Shown here: piece after piece, positions 1 to 7,667 of the stretch
How the letters are laid out: each line of letters opens with the position of its first letter
Numbering within the stretch: position 1 is the stretch's first letter
Assembly: GCA_013298265.1 (NCBI GenBank)
Contig: JAAFHE010000101.1
Location: forward strand, 1-9,377
DNA from: Lysobacterales bacterium
Lineage (GTDB): Bacteria; Pseudomonadota; Gammaproteobacteria; Xanthomonadales; Rhodanobacteraceae
Direction: 5' to 3'
Length of the DNA stretch: 9,377 nt
Program-made: the position numbers and the translations under genes
Notes under the pieces: generated by a model
What the model was told of the DNA's origin: nothing
Seen by the model: the letters and a program-made list of their open reading frames with translations, nothing else
Databases searched by the model: none

Positions 1-14
1 AGCTCTGCTCGAAC

Positions 15-43
15 GATTCCCCATTCCCGACTCCCCATTTCCC
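15..43. repeat. Short TTCCC-rich imperfect tandem repeat
   Basis: Two adjacent copies of a 14-15 base unit are visible: GATTCCCCATTCCC at 15-28 and GACTCCCCATTTCCC at 29-43, differing by one substitution and one inserted T. It lies just past the amtB stop codon, so it is probably intergenic filler. I recall similar runs scattered between genes in xanthomonad genomes, but this copy alone cannot show that it is a dispersed family. Confidence 0.45.
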
Positions 44-46
44 AGC

Positions 47-1456
47 TCACCTGTCGTACGCCGACTCCCCGTGCGACGTGATGTCGAGGCCTTCGCGCTC
101 CTCGTCCGCCGGCACGCGCAGGCCCAGCAGCAGGTCGGCGAGCTTGAACGCGGCGAAAGCCACGATGCCGGACCAGACGACGGTCACGAGAACGCCGCTA
201 CACTGCACCAGCAGCTGGCTGCCGATCGAGTAGTTCTCGGCGACCTTGTTCGCGACGTAGTCATAGATGCCGGTGCCACCGAGCGACGGAGACGCGAAGA
301 CGCCGGTCAGCAGCGCACCGACGATGCCGCCGACACCATGCACGCCGAATACGTCGAGTGCATCGTCGGCCTTGAGCAGCTTCTTCAGGCCGGTCACACC
401 CCAGAGGCAGGCCAGTCCCGCGGCGAAGCCGATGACCAGCGCGCCGCCGAGGCCGACGAAGCCCGCCGCCGGCGTGATGCCGACCAGGCCGGCGACCGCG
501 CCGGAGGCTGCACCGAGCATCGACGGCTTGCCCTTGCCGATCCATTCGCCGACGGTCCAGGCCAGGATCGCCGCGCACGGCGCAATCAGCGTGTTGACGA
601 AGGCCAGTGCGGCCGCGCCGTTGGCTTCCAGCGCCGAGCCCGCGTTGAAGCCGAACCAGCCGACCCAGAGGATGGCCGCACCCGTCATCGTCAGTGCGAG
701 GTTGTGCGGCCGCATCGCTTCATGGCCATGGCCCAGTCGCTTGCCGACCATCCACGCGCCGATGAGCCCCGCCACCGCCGCGTTGATGTGCACCACGGTG
801 CCGCCGGCGAAATCCAGCGCGCCGTGCTTGAACAGGAAGCCCGAAGCGGCGGTCGCCGCATCACCCGCGGCCTGGTCGGTAAACGCATCCGGGCCCGGCC
901 AGAACCAGACCATGTGCGCAATAGGTACATAGCTAAAGGTGAACCAGATCACCGTGAACAGCAGCACTGCCGAGAAACGCATGCGCTCGGCGAACGCGCC
1001 GACCACGAGCGCGCAGGTGATGCAGGCGAACGCCGCCTGGAACGCGAAATAGCCCAGCTCCGGCACCACCACGCCCTTGGAGAACGTCGCGGCATTCGCT
1101 TCGGGCGTCAGCCCCTTCATGAACAGCCGGTCCCAGCCGCCGAAGAACGCATTGCCTGGCGTGAAGGCCAGGCTGTAGCCGTACAGGGTCCACAGCACTG
1201 CGACGACGGCAAACACGAGCACGCACTGCATCAGTACCGAGAGCATGTTCTTGGACCGAACGAGGCCGCCGTAGAACAGCCCCAGACCCGGCAAGGTCAT
1301 GAAGATCACGATGGCGGTGCAGACCAGCAGCCAGGCGGTGTCGCCCTTGTTCGGCACGGGCGCGGCCTGGGCGAGCAGGTCGGTCGCGAAGCATCCCAGC
1401 AGCAAGCCGGCAGCGACATGCAGCGTCGCTTTGCGTAAATCACGTATTGGATTCAT
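47..1456 (-). CDS. amtB: Ammonium transporter AmtB
   Basis: 469-residue inner-membrane ammonium channel of the Amt/Mep/Rh family, which conducts NH3/NH4+ into the cell when ammonium is scarce. Residues 1-30 look like a cleavable signal peptide (hydrophobic stretch ending LLAQ, then AAPVPNKGD), as in E. coli AmtB, followed by about 11 hydrophobic segments. Diagnostic residues are all present: the twin pore histidines H223 (GGTVVHINAA) and H373 (DVFGVHGVGG), gate phenylalanines F139 and F270 (WFGFNAGS), W184 in HMVW and D215 in ALDFAGG. The C-terminal tail EREGLDITSHGESAYDR matches the conserved cytoplasmic tail needed for P-II control. The start at 1456 is supported by a GGGGGA Shine-Dalgarno a few bases upstream; the frame stays open upstream only as antisense to glnK. 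It is the last gene of the porin-glnK-amtB operon, 16 bases after glnK. By family knowledge the pore is blocked by deuridylylated GlnK. Confidence 0.97.
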   Translation of the reverse strand: MNPIRDLRKATLHVAAGLLLGCFATDLLAQAAPVPNKGDTAWLLVCTAIVIFMTLPGLGLFYGGLVRSKNMLSVLMQCVLVFAVVAVLWTLYGYSLAFTPGNAFFGGWDRLFMKGLTPEANAATFSKGVVVPELGYFAFQAAFACITCALVVGAFAERMRFSAVLLFTVIWFTFSYVPIAHMVWFWPGPDAFTDQAAGDAATAASGFLFKHGALDFAGGTVVHINAAVAGLIGAWMVGKRLGHGHEAMRPHNLALTMTGAAILWVGWFGFNAGSALEANGAAALAFVNTLIAPCAAILAWTVGEWIGKGKPSMLGAASGAVAGLVGITPAAGFVGLGGALVIGFAAGLACLWGVTGLKKLLKADDALDVFGVHGVGGIVGALLTGVFASPSLGGTGIYDYVANKVAENYSIGSQLLVQCSGVLVTVVWSGIVAFAAFKLADLLLGLRVPADEEREGLDITSHGESAYDR

Positions 1457-1472
1457 GGTGTCCCCCGGTTGG

Positions 1473-2577
<1,105 letters not shown>

Positions 2578-2802
2578 GTGAGTGATCCCGTTCGGTGAGT
2601 TGGTGGCCGCCGCGCACACGGGCGCAGCGGTGGCAGTCCCTGCCGTTCCACTCCGGGTATCCGAGGCTGTGTCGCCCCTTGGTTCCGCCCTCGCCTGGCT
2701 CGCGGCGAAGACCGACCGTATCGCCGCATCCTGCGGCCGGCGCGCGAGGCCTCGCGAAAGCCCGCGCACCGCCCTTCCCCGAACAGTCGCGCATCTTGCG
2801 CA
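2578..2802 (-). other. GC-rich leader region upstream of the porin gene
   Basis: About 225 bases with no convincing gene on either strand; open frames exist but their residues are arginine/proline-rich shadows. If transcription starts in the AT-rich island beyond 2803, this becomes a long 5' untranslated leader. It contains a perfect 14-base palindrome CGCGAGGCCTCGCG at 2743-2756 and, next to it, a 5-bp-stem hairpin CCGCA/TGCGG at 2724-2736. I do not recognise a known riboswitch class. The rest holds nothing I can name. Confidence 0.4.
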
Positions 2803-2872
2803 ACTCTTAGTTATTGTTATTTTTTGTAAAAGATATTTTTATAAGTAAACTTCCCAATAATTTTTGGCGATT
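2803..2872 (-). promoter_or_regulatory. AT-rich promoter-like island before the porin-glnK-amtB operon
   Basis: This is the most AT-rich stretch of the window, with long T/A runs on both strands inside otherwise GC-rich DNA. Such an island upstream of a gene in a GC-rich genome is typical of a sigma-70-type promoter and its upstream element. On the minus strand possible elements include TTGGGA, 16 bases, TATCTT, but none fits the consensus well enough to fix a start site. No -24/-12 sigma-54 sequence and no NtrC-like dyad is seen here, in contrast to glnA. Confidence 0.4.
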
Positions 2873-2892
2873 TGGTTGGGTGGCGCGAAGCA

Positions 2893-2996
2893 ACACCATC
2901 CCCACCCAACCCTCCCCTTGAAGGGGAGGGCCAAGGCCGAACGTCGCCGCTTTTAAGCCCTCCCCTTCAAGGGGAGGGTTGGGTTGGGGATGGTGT
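2893..2996. repeat. Large near-perfect inverted repeat between glnA and the porin gene
   Basis: The left arm 2893-2930 (38 bases) and right arm 2958-2996 (39 bases) are reverse complements except for one extra base, around a 27-base loop. Each arm itself contains a 21-base palindrome, CCCTCCCCTT, one central base, AAGGGGAGGG (2910-2930 and 2958-2978). The element can therefore fold either as one long hairpin or as two small ones. Weaker complementarity continues outward (about 2875-2892 against 2997-3012). It begins about 25 bases past the glnA stop and can be expected to end or attenuate glnA transcription, though no U-run follows. The form resembles dispersed palindromic intergenic repeats of proteobacteria (REP/MITE-like); I recall close relatives in xanthomonads but could not check. 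Confidence 0.8.
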
Positions 2997-3020
2997 CAGC
3001 GCCCATCCCCAAGAGCGACG

Positions 3021-4430
3021 TCAGATCGCGTAATACATCTGGTATTCCAGCGGGTGCGTCGACGCGCGGAACTTGGTGACTTCCTGCATCTTCAGTTCGA
3101 TGTAGGCGTCGATGAAGTCGTCGGAGAACACGCCGCCGGCCTTGAGGAAGTCGCGGTCCTTGTCGAGGGCTTCCAGAGCCTGGTCGAGGCTGTGGCAGAC
3201 CGTCGGGATGTTCTTCTCTTCTTCGGGCGGCAGATCGTAGAGGTCCTTGTCCATCGGCGCGCCTGGGTCGATCTTGTTCAGGATGCCGTCGAGGCCGGCC
3301 ATCATCAGCGCGGTGAAGGCCAGATACCCGGAGTTCATCGGATCCGGGAAGCGGATCTCGATGCGGCGGCCCTTGGGATTGGTCACGAACGGGATGCGGC
3401 AGCTCGCCGAGCGGTTGCGCGCGGAATAGGCCAGCATGACCGGCGCTTCGAAGCCCGGCACGAGGCGCTTGTAGCTGTTGGTCGTCGAGTTCGTGAACGC
3501 ATTGATCGCGCGCGCGTGCTTGAAGATGCCGCCGATGTAGTACAGCGCGGTCTGCGACAGGCCGCCGTAAAGATCGCCGGAGAACAGGTTCTGGCCGCTC
3601 TTGGCCAGCGACTGGTGCACGTGCATGCCCGAGCCGTTGTCGCCGACGATGGGCTTGGGCATGAAGGTCACGGTCTTGCCGTTCTTGTGCGCGACGTTGC
3701 GGACCACGTACTTGAGCAGGGCCAGTTCATCGGCCTTCTTCACCAGCGTGTTGAAGCGGGTGCCGATTTCGCATTGTCCGGCGTTGGCGACTTCGTGATG
3801 ATGCACTTCGACCACCTGGCCGAGTGCTTCGAGCGCCAGGCACATCTCGCCGCGCAGGTCCTGGAACGAATCGACCGGCGGCAGCGGGAAATAGCCGCCC
3901 TTCACGCCGGGACGCAGGCCCGAATTGCCTTCCTCATAGCGGTGCTTCGAACTCCACGCGGCTTCCTGCGATTCGATCTCGTAGAACACCTTGCCCATGT
4001 CGTTCTGCCAGCGCACCGAGTCGAAGATGAAGAACTCGGGCTCCGGACCGAAGAAGGCCGTGTCGGCCAGACCGGTGGACTTCAGGAATGCCTCGCCACG
4101 CTTGGCGATGGAACGCGGGCAGCGCGAATAGGCCTGCATGGTGCTCGGCTCGAGCACGTCGCAGTTGATCGCCAGCGTCTTGTGCGCGAAGAACGGATCG
4201 ACCACGGCCGAGTCCGCGTCGGGCAGCAGCACCATGTCCGACTCGTTGATGCCCTTCCAGCCGGCGATCGACGAGCCGTCGAACATCTTGCCGTCCTCGA
4301 ACGTGCTTTCGTCGATCGCGTGCGCCGGGAAGGTCACGTGATGCTGGGTGCCGCGCATGTCGGCGAAACGCAGATCGACGAATTCGATGCCTTCGTCCTT
4401 GATGAGCTTGAGAACCTTGTCGGCGGACAT
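3021..4430 (-). CDS. glnA: Glutamine synthetase type I
   Basis: 469-residue GSI-beta glutamine synthetase, the usual length. It joins ammonium to glutamate with ATP as a cytoplasmic dodecamer and is the entry step of ammonium assimilation. Signatures in order: [12 protein letters not shown] with D51 (residues 50-61), the metal-binding [12 protein letters not shown] with E130 and E132, [17 protein letters not shown] with E213 and E221, GSGMHVHQS with H270, and the ATP/glutamate-binding Arg340 and RIEIRFPDP with E358 and R360. Y398 in [12 protein letters not shown] is the adenylylation target (Tyr397 in E. coli numbering without Met), so control by the GlnE adenylyltransferase through P-II is expected. 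The start at 4430 matches the conserved N-terminus [10 protein letters not shown]; the Shine-Dalgarno (AGAGG) is about ten bases away and modest. The upstream region has sigma-54, IHF and NtrC-like sites. Downstream, across a large inverted repeat, lies the porin-glnK-amtB operon. Confidence 0.98.
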   Translation of the reverse strand: MSADKVLKLIKDEGIEFVDLRFADMRGTQHHVTFPAHAIDESTFEDGKMFDGSSIAGWKGINESDMVLLPDADSAVVDPFFAHKTLAINCDVLEPSTMQAYSRCPRSIAKRGEAFLKSTGLADTAFFGPEPEFFIFDSVRWQNDMGKVFYEIESQEAAWSSKHRYEEGNSGLRPGVKGGYFPLPPVDSFQDLRGEMCLALEALGQVVEVHHHEVANAGQCEIGTRFNTLVKKADELALLKYVVRNVAHKNGKTVTFMPKPIVGDNGSGMHVHQSLAKSGQNLFSGDLYGGLSQTALYYIGGIFKHARAINAFTNSTTNSYKRLVPGFEAPVMLAYSARNRSASCRIPFVTNPKGRRIEIRFPDPMNSGYLAFTALMMAGLDGILNKIDPGAPMDKDLYDLPPEEEKNIPTVCHSLDQALEALDKDRDFLKAGGVFSDDFIDAYIELKMQEVTKFRASTHPLEYQMYYAI

Positions 4431-4473
4431 GCGGGTAGAGCCTCTGGTGGGATGGATGATTGGGCAAGCTATG

Positions 4474-4488
4474 GCAAGGTGTGTGCCA
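4474..4488 (-). promoter_or_regulatory. Sigma-54 (RpoN) -24/-12 promoter of glnA
   Basis: The minus strand reads TGGCACACACCTTGC. It matches the sigma-54 consensus TGGCACG-N4-TTGC in 14 of its fixed and spacer positions, with the essential GG (4487-4486) and GC (4475-4474) exactly ten bases apart. It predicts a transcription start near 4462 and a leader of about 32 bases before the glnA ATG. The element is also part of a small dyad (ATGGCA/TGCCAT, 4471-4489). Sigma-54 promoters need an enhancer-binding activator, here presumably NtrC, whose candidate sites lie upstream. Confidence 0.88.
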
Positions 4489-4506
4489 TCGCAGCAAAGT
4501 GTTTCA

Positions 4507-4519
4507 TATCAATGGATTG
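4507..4519 (+). promoter_or_regulatory. IHF binding site between enhancer and promoter
   Basis: TATCAATGGATTG fits the IHF consensus WATCAANNNNTTR at every fixed position. It is centred about 51 bases upstream of the predicted glnA start, between the sigma-54 promoter and the NtrC-like dyads. That is where IHF usually bends DNA to bring an enhancer-bound activator onto sigma-54 polymerase. The match is exact but the motif is short, so the position is what makes it persuasive. Confidence 0.65.
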
Positions 4520-4548
4520 TGAATGTCTTGCTCAACACTAACGACGCC

Positions 4549-4571
4549 TTCTGCACTATTTTGGTGCAGAA
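4549..4571. promoter_or_regulatory. NtrC-like enhancer site, promoter-proximal
   Basis: A dyad with perfect 8-base arms (TTCTGCAC and GTGCAGAA) around seven bases. The core TGCACTATTTTGGTGCA (4552-4568) matches the known NtrC site pattern TGCACCAnnnTGGTGCA with a single departure. Its centre is about 98 bases upstream of the predicted glnA start. It pairs with a second site 31 bp further upstream. Confidence 0.8.
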
Positions 4572-4582
4572 TTTACGGAATT

Positions 4583-4599
4583 AGCACGACATAGGTGCA
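4583..4599. promoter_or_regulatory. NtrC-like enhancer site, promoter-distal
   Basis: AGCACGACATAGGTGCA keeps the GCAC/GTGC half-sites with the same 7-base centre as the proximal site, with weaker outer and inner positions. Its centre is 31 bp from that of the proximal dyad, three helical turns, and about 129 bases upstream of the predicted glnA start. The paired spacing closely resembles the two strong NtrC sites of E. coli glnA (about -108 and -140). It ends nine bases short of the stop codon of the preceding DUF2269 gene. Confidence 0.7.
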
Positions 4600-4607
4600 T
4601 TGCCGGG

Positions 4608-5072
4608 CTAGGACGGCTTCATGACCATGAGCCAGAAGATCGCGATCACGCTCGCGAACGCGGGCCAGCCGAGCCAGAACCACCAGCGCATGGCGCGCTG
4701 ATAGGCAGCCGGTAGCGGGGTGCCGGTGGCGACCGCGTCGCGTGCCAGATTGCGTGCGCGTAGCTGCAGCCACAGCACCGGCAGCCAGCAGCACCCGACC
4801 AGCACGAACAGGAATAACGCCGTCTTGAGCCAGAACACGCTCAGCGGCAGATGCATCAGTTCGGCCAGCCACAGGCCGGTGGCGAACTGCACGACGACCG
4901 CCGGCGCGGTGAAGCAGGCGTCGGCGAGGACGACGGTCTGCGCTGTCGCCGCGATCACGCGCACGTCGCCCCGCCGATGCGCTATCCAGAAAAAGAACGC
5001 GATGCCGAGCCCCGTCCCCAGCAACACGGTAGACGACAGGATATGTATCCATTTGACCCAGAAGTACGTCAC
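4608..5072 (-). CDS. DUF2269-family integral membrane protein
   Basis: 154-residue protein with four predicted membrane segments (about residues 8-30, 53-70, 80-104 and 131-151). The pattern W-K-W-I-H-I-L-S-S near the start, the central F-A-T-G-L-W and W-L-K-T, and the tail MRWWFWLGWPAFASVIAIFWLMVMKP are what I know from DUF2269 proteins, whose function is not established. I chose the GTG at 5072 because AGGAG lies about six bases upstream and because the protein then begins at the family N-terminus (TYFWVKWIH). An upstream ATG in the same frame would put nonsense residues in front. The start codon lies one base after the stop of the SDR-DoxX gene, so translation is very probably coupled and the two proteins may act together in the membrane. 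It is the last gene of this pair; the glnA enhancer begins almost directly after it. No terminator is evident. Confidence 0.85.
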   Translation of the reverse strand: MTYFWVKWIHILSSTVLLGTGLGIAFFFWIAHRRGDVRVIAATAQTVVLADACFTAPAVVVQFATGLWLAELMHLPLSVFWLKTALFLFVLVGCCWLPVLWLQLRARNLARDAVATGTPLPAAYQRAMRWWFWLGWPAFASVIAIFWLMVMKPS

Positions 5073-5073
5073 G

Positions 5074-6381
5074 TCATCTCCTGTCCGAGAGCACCCAGAG
5101 CACGGCCAGCGCCGGCACCAGCACGAGATTCTTGGCCAGCCCGCCAAGCGGATCCAGCCACAGTACCGGCAGGGCCGCGCCGAAGGTCACCGTATACGTG
5201 CCCAGCAAAGCGAGCATTGCGGCAATCGCGCGGCGCGGCTGCCGGCCGCTCATCAGCCACAGGGCCAGCAGCAGGTCGACGCCACCGGCCATGCGCGCGA
5301 GCGCGTCCGGCCAGGTCTGCCCCAGCCAGCTACCGGCCGCAAGACGTTCGATGTCGGCCGCCGGCGTGATGAACCCGGCCACTGCGGAGAGCAGCCAGAG
5401 CGCGATGACCGATACGCGCAGCACCGGCGCGAGCAGATAGAGCTGCGCATGCCAGCGGTCTTGCGCCTGGCTGGGCCGTCCGGCCAGTACCTCGGGCAAC
5501 GCGCGCGGAGCCCATCCGAAGGCGTCGATGACCTGCTGCCGCTGCGCCGGCGCGATGTCCACGCCACGCTGCAGCATCCGCCATGTCGCCGCGCCGAGTG
5601 GCCCGCGCCCGACCCACTCGCCGATCTGCACGGCAATGTCGACACAGCGCTCGGGGATGCCGACGACCCGGCGTCCCGGCGCGCGCAGCCACGCCCGCCA
5701 GTGCAGCTGATAGTCGCGCAGGCTCAACGGCGCTGGGCCGCCGATCTCGAACACACCGGGGGCCGGCGCACTCAATGCACGCGCAACCAGCTCGGCCAGA
5801 TCCTCGGCCGCACATGGCTGCATGCGCCAGTGCCCATCGCCGGGTAGCGGCAGAAACCTGGGAAATGCGGCCAGCGCACGCAGCAGCGAGCTGCCGCCGT
5901 AGGAGCCCGCGGTCGAGTAGACCACCGACGCCCGCAGCACCATGGCCTGCAGCGGCAGCGCCAGCAGCGCGTCGTCGAAGCGATGCTTGGAAGCGATGAA
6001 CTCGCCGTCGGCCGGCTCGCCCAGCGCGGAGATCTGCACGAAACGGGCGATGCCCCGGCGCACGCAGGCCTGGGCGAGCGCGAGCGGCGCGTGCTCGTGG
6101 ATAGCGGCAAGGCGGTCGCGTCCGCGGTCGCGCAGCAGGCCCGCGGCGTTGACCACGGCGTCGATGCCCTCGAGCAGCGGCAGCCAGTCCTCCACCGTCT
6201 GCAGCGCGGCGAAGTCACAGGCACGCTCGTCGACGGCGAGGCGCGGTCTTGAACGCACGCCGCGAGTCACCTGCCAGCCGACGCTGCGCAGCGCGGCGAC
6301 GATGAATCCACCGATGAAGCCGGCCGCACCGAGTACGAGCACGGTGCCGCGCGGCAGACCTTCGGCGCTGTGGTCAGGCAT
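5074..6381 (-). CDS. Atypical SDR (Rossmann) protein fused to DoxX-like membrane domain
   Basis: 435-residue two-part protein. Residues 13-210 form an NAD(P)-binding Rossmann fold of the extended/atypical SDR type: TVLVLGAAGFIGG carries the GxxGxxG dinucleotide motif (G18, G21, G24), followed by VVNAAGLLRD and FVQISALGEP. The usual catalytic YxxxK appears here as F128-I-A-S-K132, so the Tyr is replaced by Phe and dehydrogenase activity is doubtful; relatives of the NDUFA9/atypical SDR type bind nucleotide without classical catalysis. Residues 210-300 are a linker. From about 315 to 432 there are four hydrophobic helices with the look of the DoxX-like family (SAVAGFITP, GGVDLLLALWL, and the PLGGLAKNLVLVP end). 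The ATG at 6381 is the first sensible start before the Rossmann motif, although its Shine-Dalgarno is poor; an internal GTG just before LVLG is a less likely alternative. The frame is open far upstream only as antisense of uppP. The stop is one base before the DUF2269 start. The substrate is unknown. Confidence 0.85.
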   Translation of the reverse strand: MPDHSAEGLPRGTVLVLGAAGFIGGFIVAALRSVGWQVTRGVRSRPRLAVDERACDFAALQTVEDWLPLLEGIDAVVNAAGLLRDRGRDRLAAIHEHAPLALAQACVRRGIARFVQISALGEPADGEFIASKHRFDDALLALPLQAMVLRASVVYSTAGSYGGSSLLRALAAFPRFLPLPGDGHWRMQPCAAEDLAELVARALSAPAPGVFEIGGPAPLSLRDYQLHWRAWLRAPGRRVVGIPERCVDIAVQIGEWVGRGPLGAATWRMLQRGVDIAPAQRQQVIDAFGWAPRALPEVLAGRPSQAQDRWHAQLYLLAPVLRVSVIALWLLSAVAGFITPAADIERLAAGSWLGQTWPDALARMAGGVDLLLALWLMSGRQPRRAIAAMLALLGTYTVTFGAALPVLWLDPLGGLAKNLVLVPALAVLWVLSDRR

Positions 6382-6525
6382 CAGGCGGACGATCCGGTAG
6401 TTGCGGCAGGCACGACGGAACCGCGAGATTACTCCAGGCGACTCAACGCCGCCGCCGCGCAATGCCCGGCTCGAACTCGCTAAGCTACACCGCATCGCCC
6501 AGACCGCCGCACCGCCCGCACGCGC

Positions 6526-7317
6526 ATGAACGAAATCCTCAACGTCATCCTGCTCGGCATAATCGAAGGCATCACCGAGTTCCTGCCGATTTCCAGCACC
6601 GGCCATCTGCTGATCGCCGAGCACTGGCTCGGGGCGCGGTCGGACCTGTTCAACATCGCGATCCAGGCGGGCGCGATCCTCGCGGTCTGCCTGATCTACC
6701 GCGAGCGCCTGTGGCAGCTGGCCACCGGCCTCCGCGACAAAGAACAAAGGGACTATGCGGCAAAGTTGGCGCTCGCCTTCGGCATCACGGCGGTGCTGGG
6801 ACTCGTAGTTTCCAAGCTCGGCTTCAAACTGCCGAGCGAAATCACGCCTATCGCTTGGGCGCTGGTGATCGGCGGTGTCTGGATCTTGCTGGCCGAACGT
6901 TGGGTCGCGAACAAGCCTGAAATCACCACCATCGCCTGGCATACAGCGGCGCTGGTCGGTGTGCTGCAGGTTGTTGCCGGCGTATTTCCCGGCACATCGC
7001 GCTCGGCGGCGACGATCTTCGTCGCGCTGCTGGCCGGGACCACGAGCCGCGCCGCGGCGACCGAATTCGCCTTCCTCGTCGGCATCCCGACCATGTTCGC
7101 CGCCTCGGGCTACGAGCTCATGAAGACGCTGAAACACGGCGCGAGCCATGAGGACTGGGATCTGCTCGGCATCGCGTTCGGGGTGTCCTGCATCACGGCG
7201 TTCGTCGTGGTGAAGTGGCTGCTCGGCTACATCCGCACCCACTCCTTCACTGTATTCGCGTGGTACCGCATCGCGCTGGGCGTAGCCTTGCTGGTGGGTC
7301 TCACTAGCGCGCACTGA
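6526..7317 (+). CDS. uppP: Undecaprenyl-diphosphatase UppP (BacA)
   Basis: 263-residue inner-membrane phosphatase that converts undecaprenyl diphosphate to undecaprenyl phosphate, recycling the lipid carrier for peptidoglycan and other envelope polymers. Overproduction in E. coli gives bacitracin resistance, hence the old name bacA. Both family signatures are intact: EGITEFLPISSTGHL near the N-terminus (catalytic E14, E18, S24 and H27, equal to E17, E21, S27 and H30 in E. coli) and PGTSRSA at 155-161 with R159. About eight hydrophobic segments cover the chain. Length is normal for the family. The ATG at 6526 is the only start that keeps the N-terminal helix, yet there is no good Shine-Dalgarno before it. 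A possible -10 (TAAGCT near 6480) would give a short leader. It is divergent from the SDR-DoxX gene across 144 bases, so the two promoters must share that gap. Confidence 0.96.
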   Translation: MNEILNVILLGIIEGITEFLPISSTGHLLIAEHWLGARSDLFNIAIQAGAILAVCLIYRERLWQLATGLRDKEQRDYAAKLALAFGITAVLGLVVSKLGFKLPSEITPIAWALVIGGVWILLAERWVANKPEITTIAWHTAALVGVLQVVAGVFPGTSRSAATIFVALLAGTTSRAAATEFAFLVGIPTMFAASGYELMKTLKHGASHEDWDLLGIAFGVSCITAFVVVKWLLGYIRTHSFTVFAWYRIALGVALLVGLTSAH

Positions 7318-7584
7318 GCCGCCATGGCCGGCGCCGGGTCGATGCCGGCCGCCTGCAGCACGAGCCATCGCGCGTGTCGCATCATCAAAAACTCCCTTGT
7401 CGTCGTTGCGACAGCCGGATGCGCAACTGCCGGCGCAACACGGCTGGCGTGTGCCGAGCATCCGCTTTGTGTGCCGTGCGCAGCAAACGGAAAGCGCGAT
7501 GGGACGGATCACTGGAATACGGTGAGCGGATGCACGATGGCGCTTACGAACGGCCCGCCGTCGCGCCCCCTGTGCATCGGCCAC
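7318..7584. other. Gene-poor spacer after uppP
   Basis: About 267 bases in which I find no convincing gene. A GC-rich hairpin (GGCCGGC 7326-7332 with GCCGGCC 7344-7350) follows the uppP stop but lacks a T-run. A weak minus-strand ORF of 52 codons (7385 down to 7227) begins in this spacer after a good AAGGGAG Shine-Dalgarno and ends inside the uppP coding sequence. Its residues look unlike a folded protein and it is not annotated as a gene. Confidence 0.4.
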
Positions 7585-7615
7585 AAAAAAGCCCCGGCCA
7601 CTGGTGGCCGGGGCT
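7585..7615 (-). terminator. Intrinsic terminator of the lipoprotein pair
   Basis: On the minus strand a GC-rich stem of at least 11 bp (GCCCCGGCCAC with GTGGCCGGGGC, loop of two bases, so in practice a few more) is followed directly by six T residues. This is a classic Rho-independent terminator located about 50 bases past the entericidin stop. On the plus strand the T-run is absent, so it does not serve uppP. Confidence 0.92.
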
Positions 7616-7667
7616 CCCGTGTCGTGCTGCGAGGTGGCGCAGCGGACGCGATCGACAGCGCTACAAC

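Noticed and set aside
71..1438. Long plus-strand open frame antisense to amtB (455 codons)
   Set aside because: It is the complement of a clear amtB gene. Its product is Arg/Gln/His/Glu-rich with no domain, and such frames are common by chance in GC-rich coding DNA.
2623..2642. GG-N10-GC pattern on the minus strand before the porin gene
   Set aside because: Only the four bases fit; the TGGCAC and TTGC surroundings are absent, and such matches are frequent in GC-rich DNA.
2600..2720. Possible cobalamin-type riboswitch in the porin leader (GGGACTGCC and AGCCAGG-like words)
   Set aside because: The words occur in the wrong order and the other conserved blocks are missing. Vitamin B12 control of this operon has no support.
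2979..4541. Long plus-strand open frame antisense to glnA (520 codons)
   Set aside because: It is antisense to an unmistakable glutamine synthetase gene and has the composition of a shadow frame.
7455..7535. Inverted 8-mers GCATCCGC/GCGGATGC in the spacer after uppP
   Set aside because: They are about 60 bases apart with no other pairing or feature, so most likely chance.
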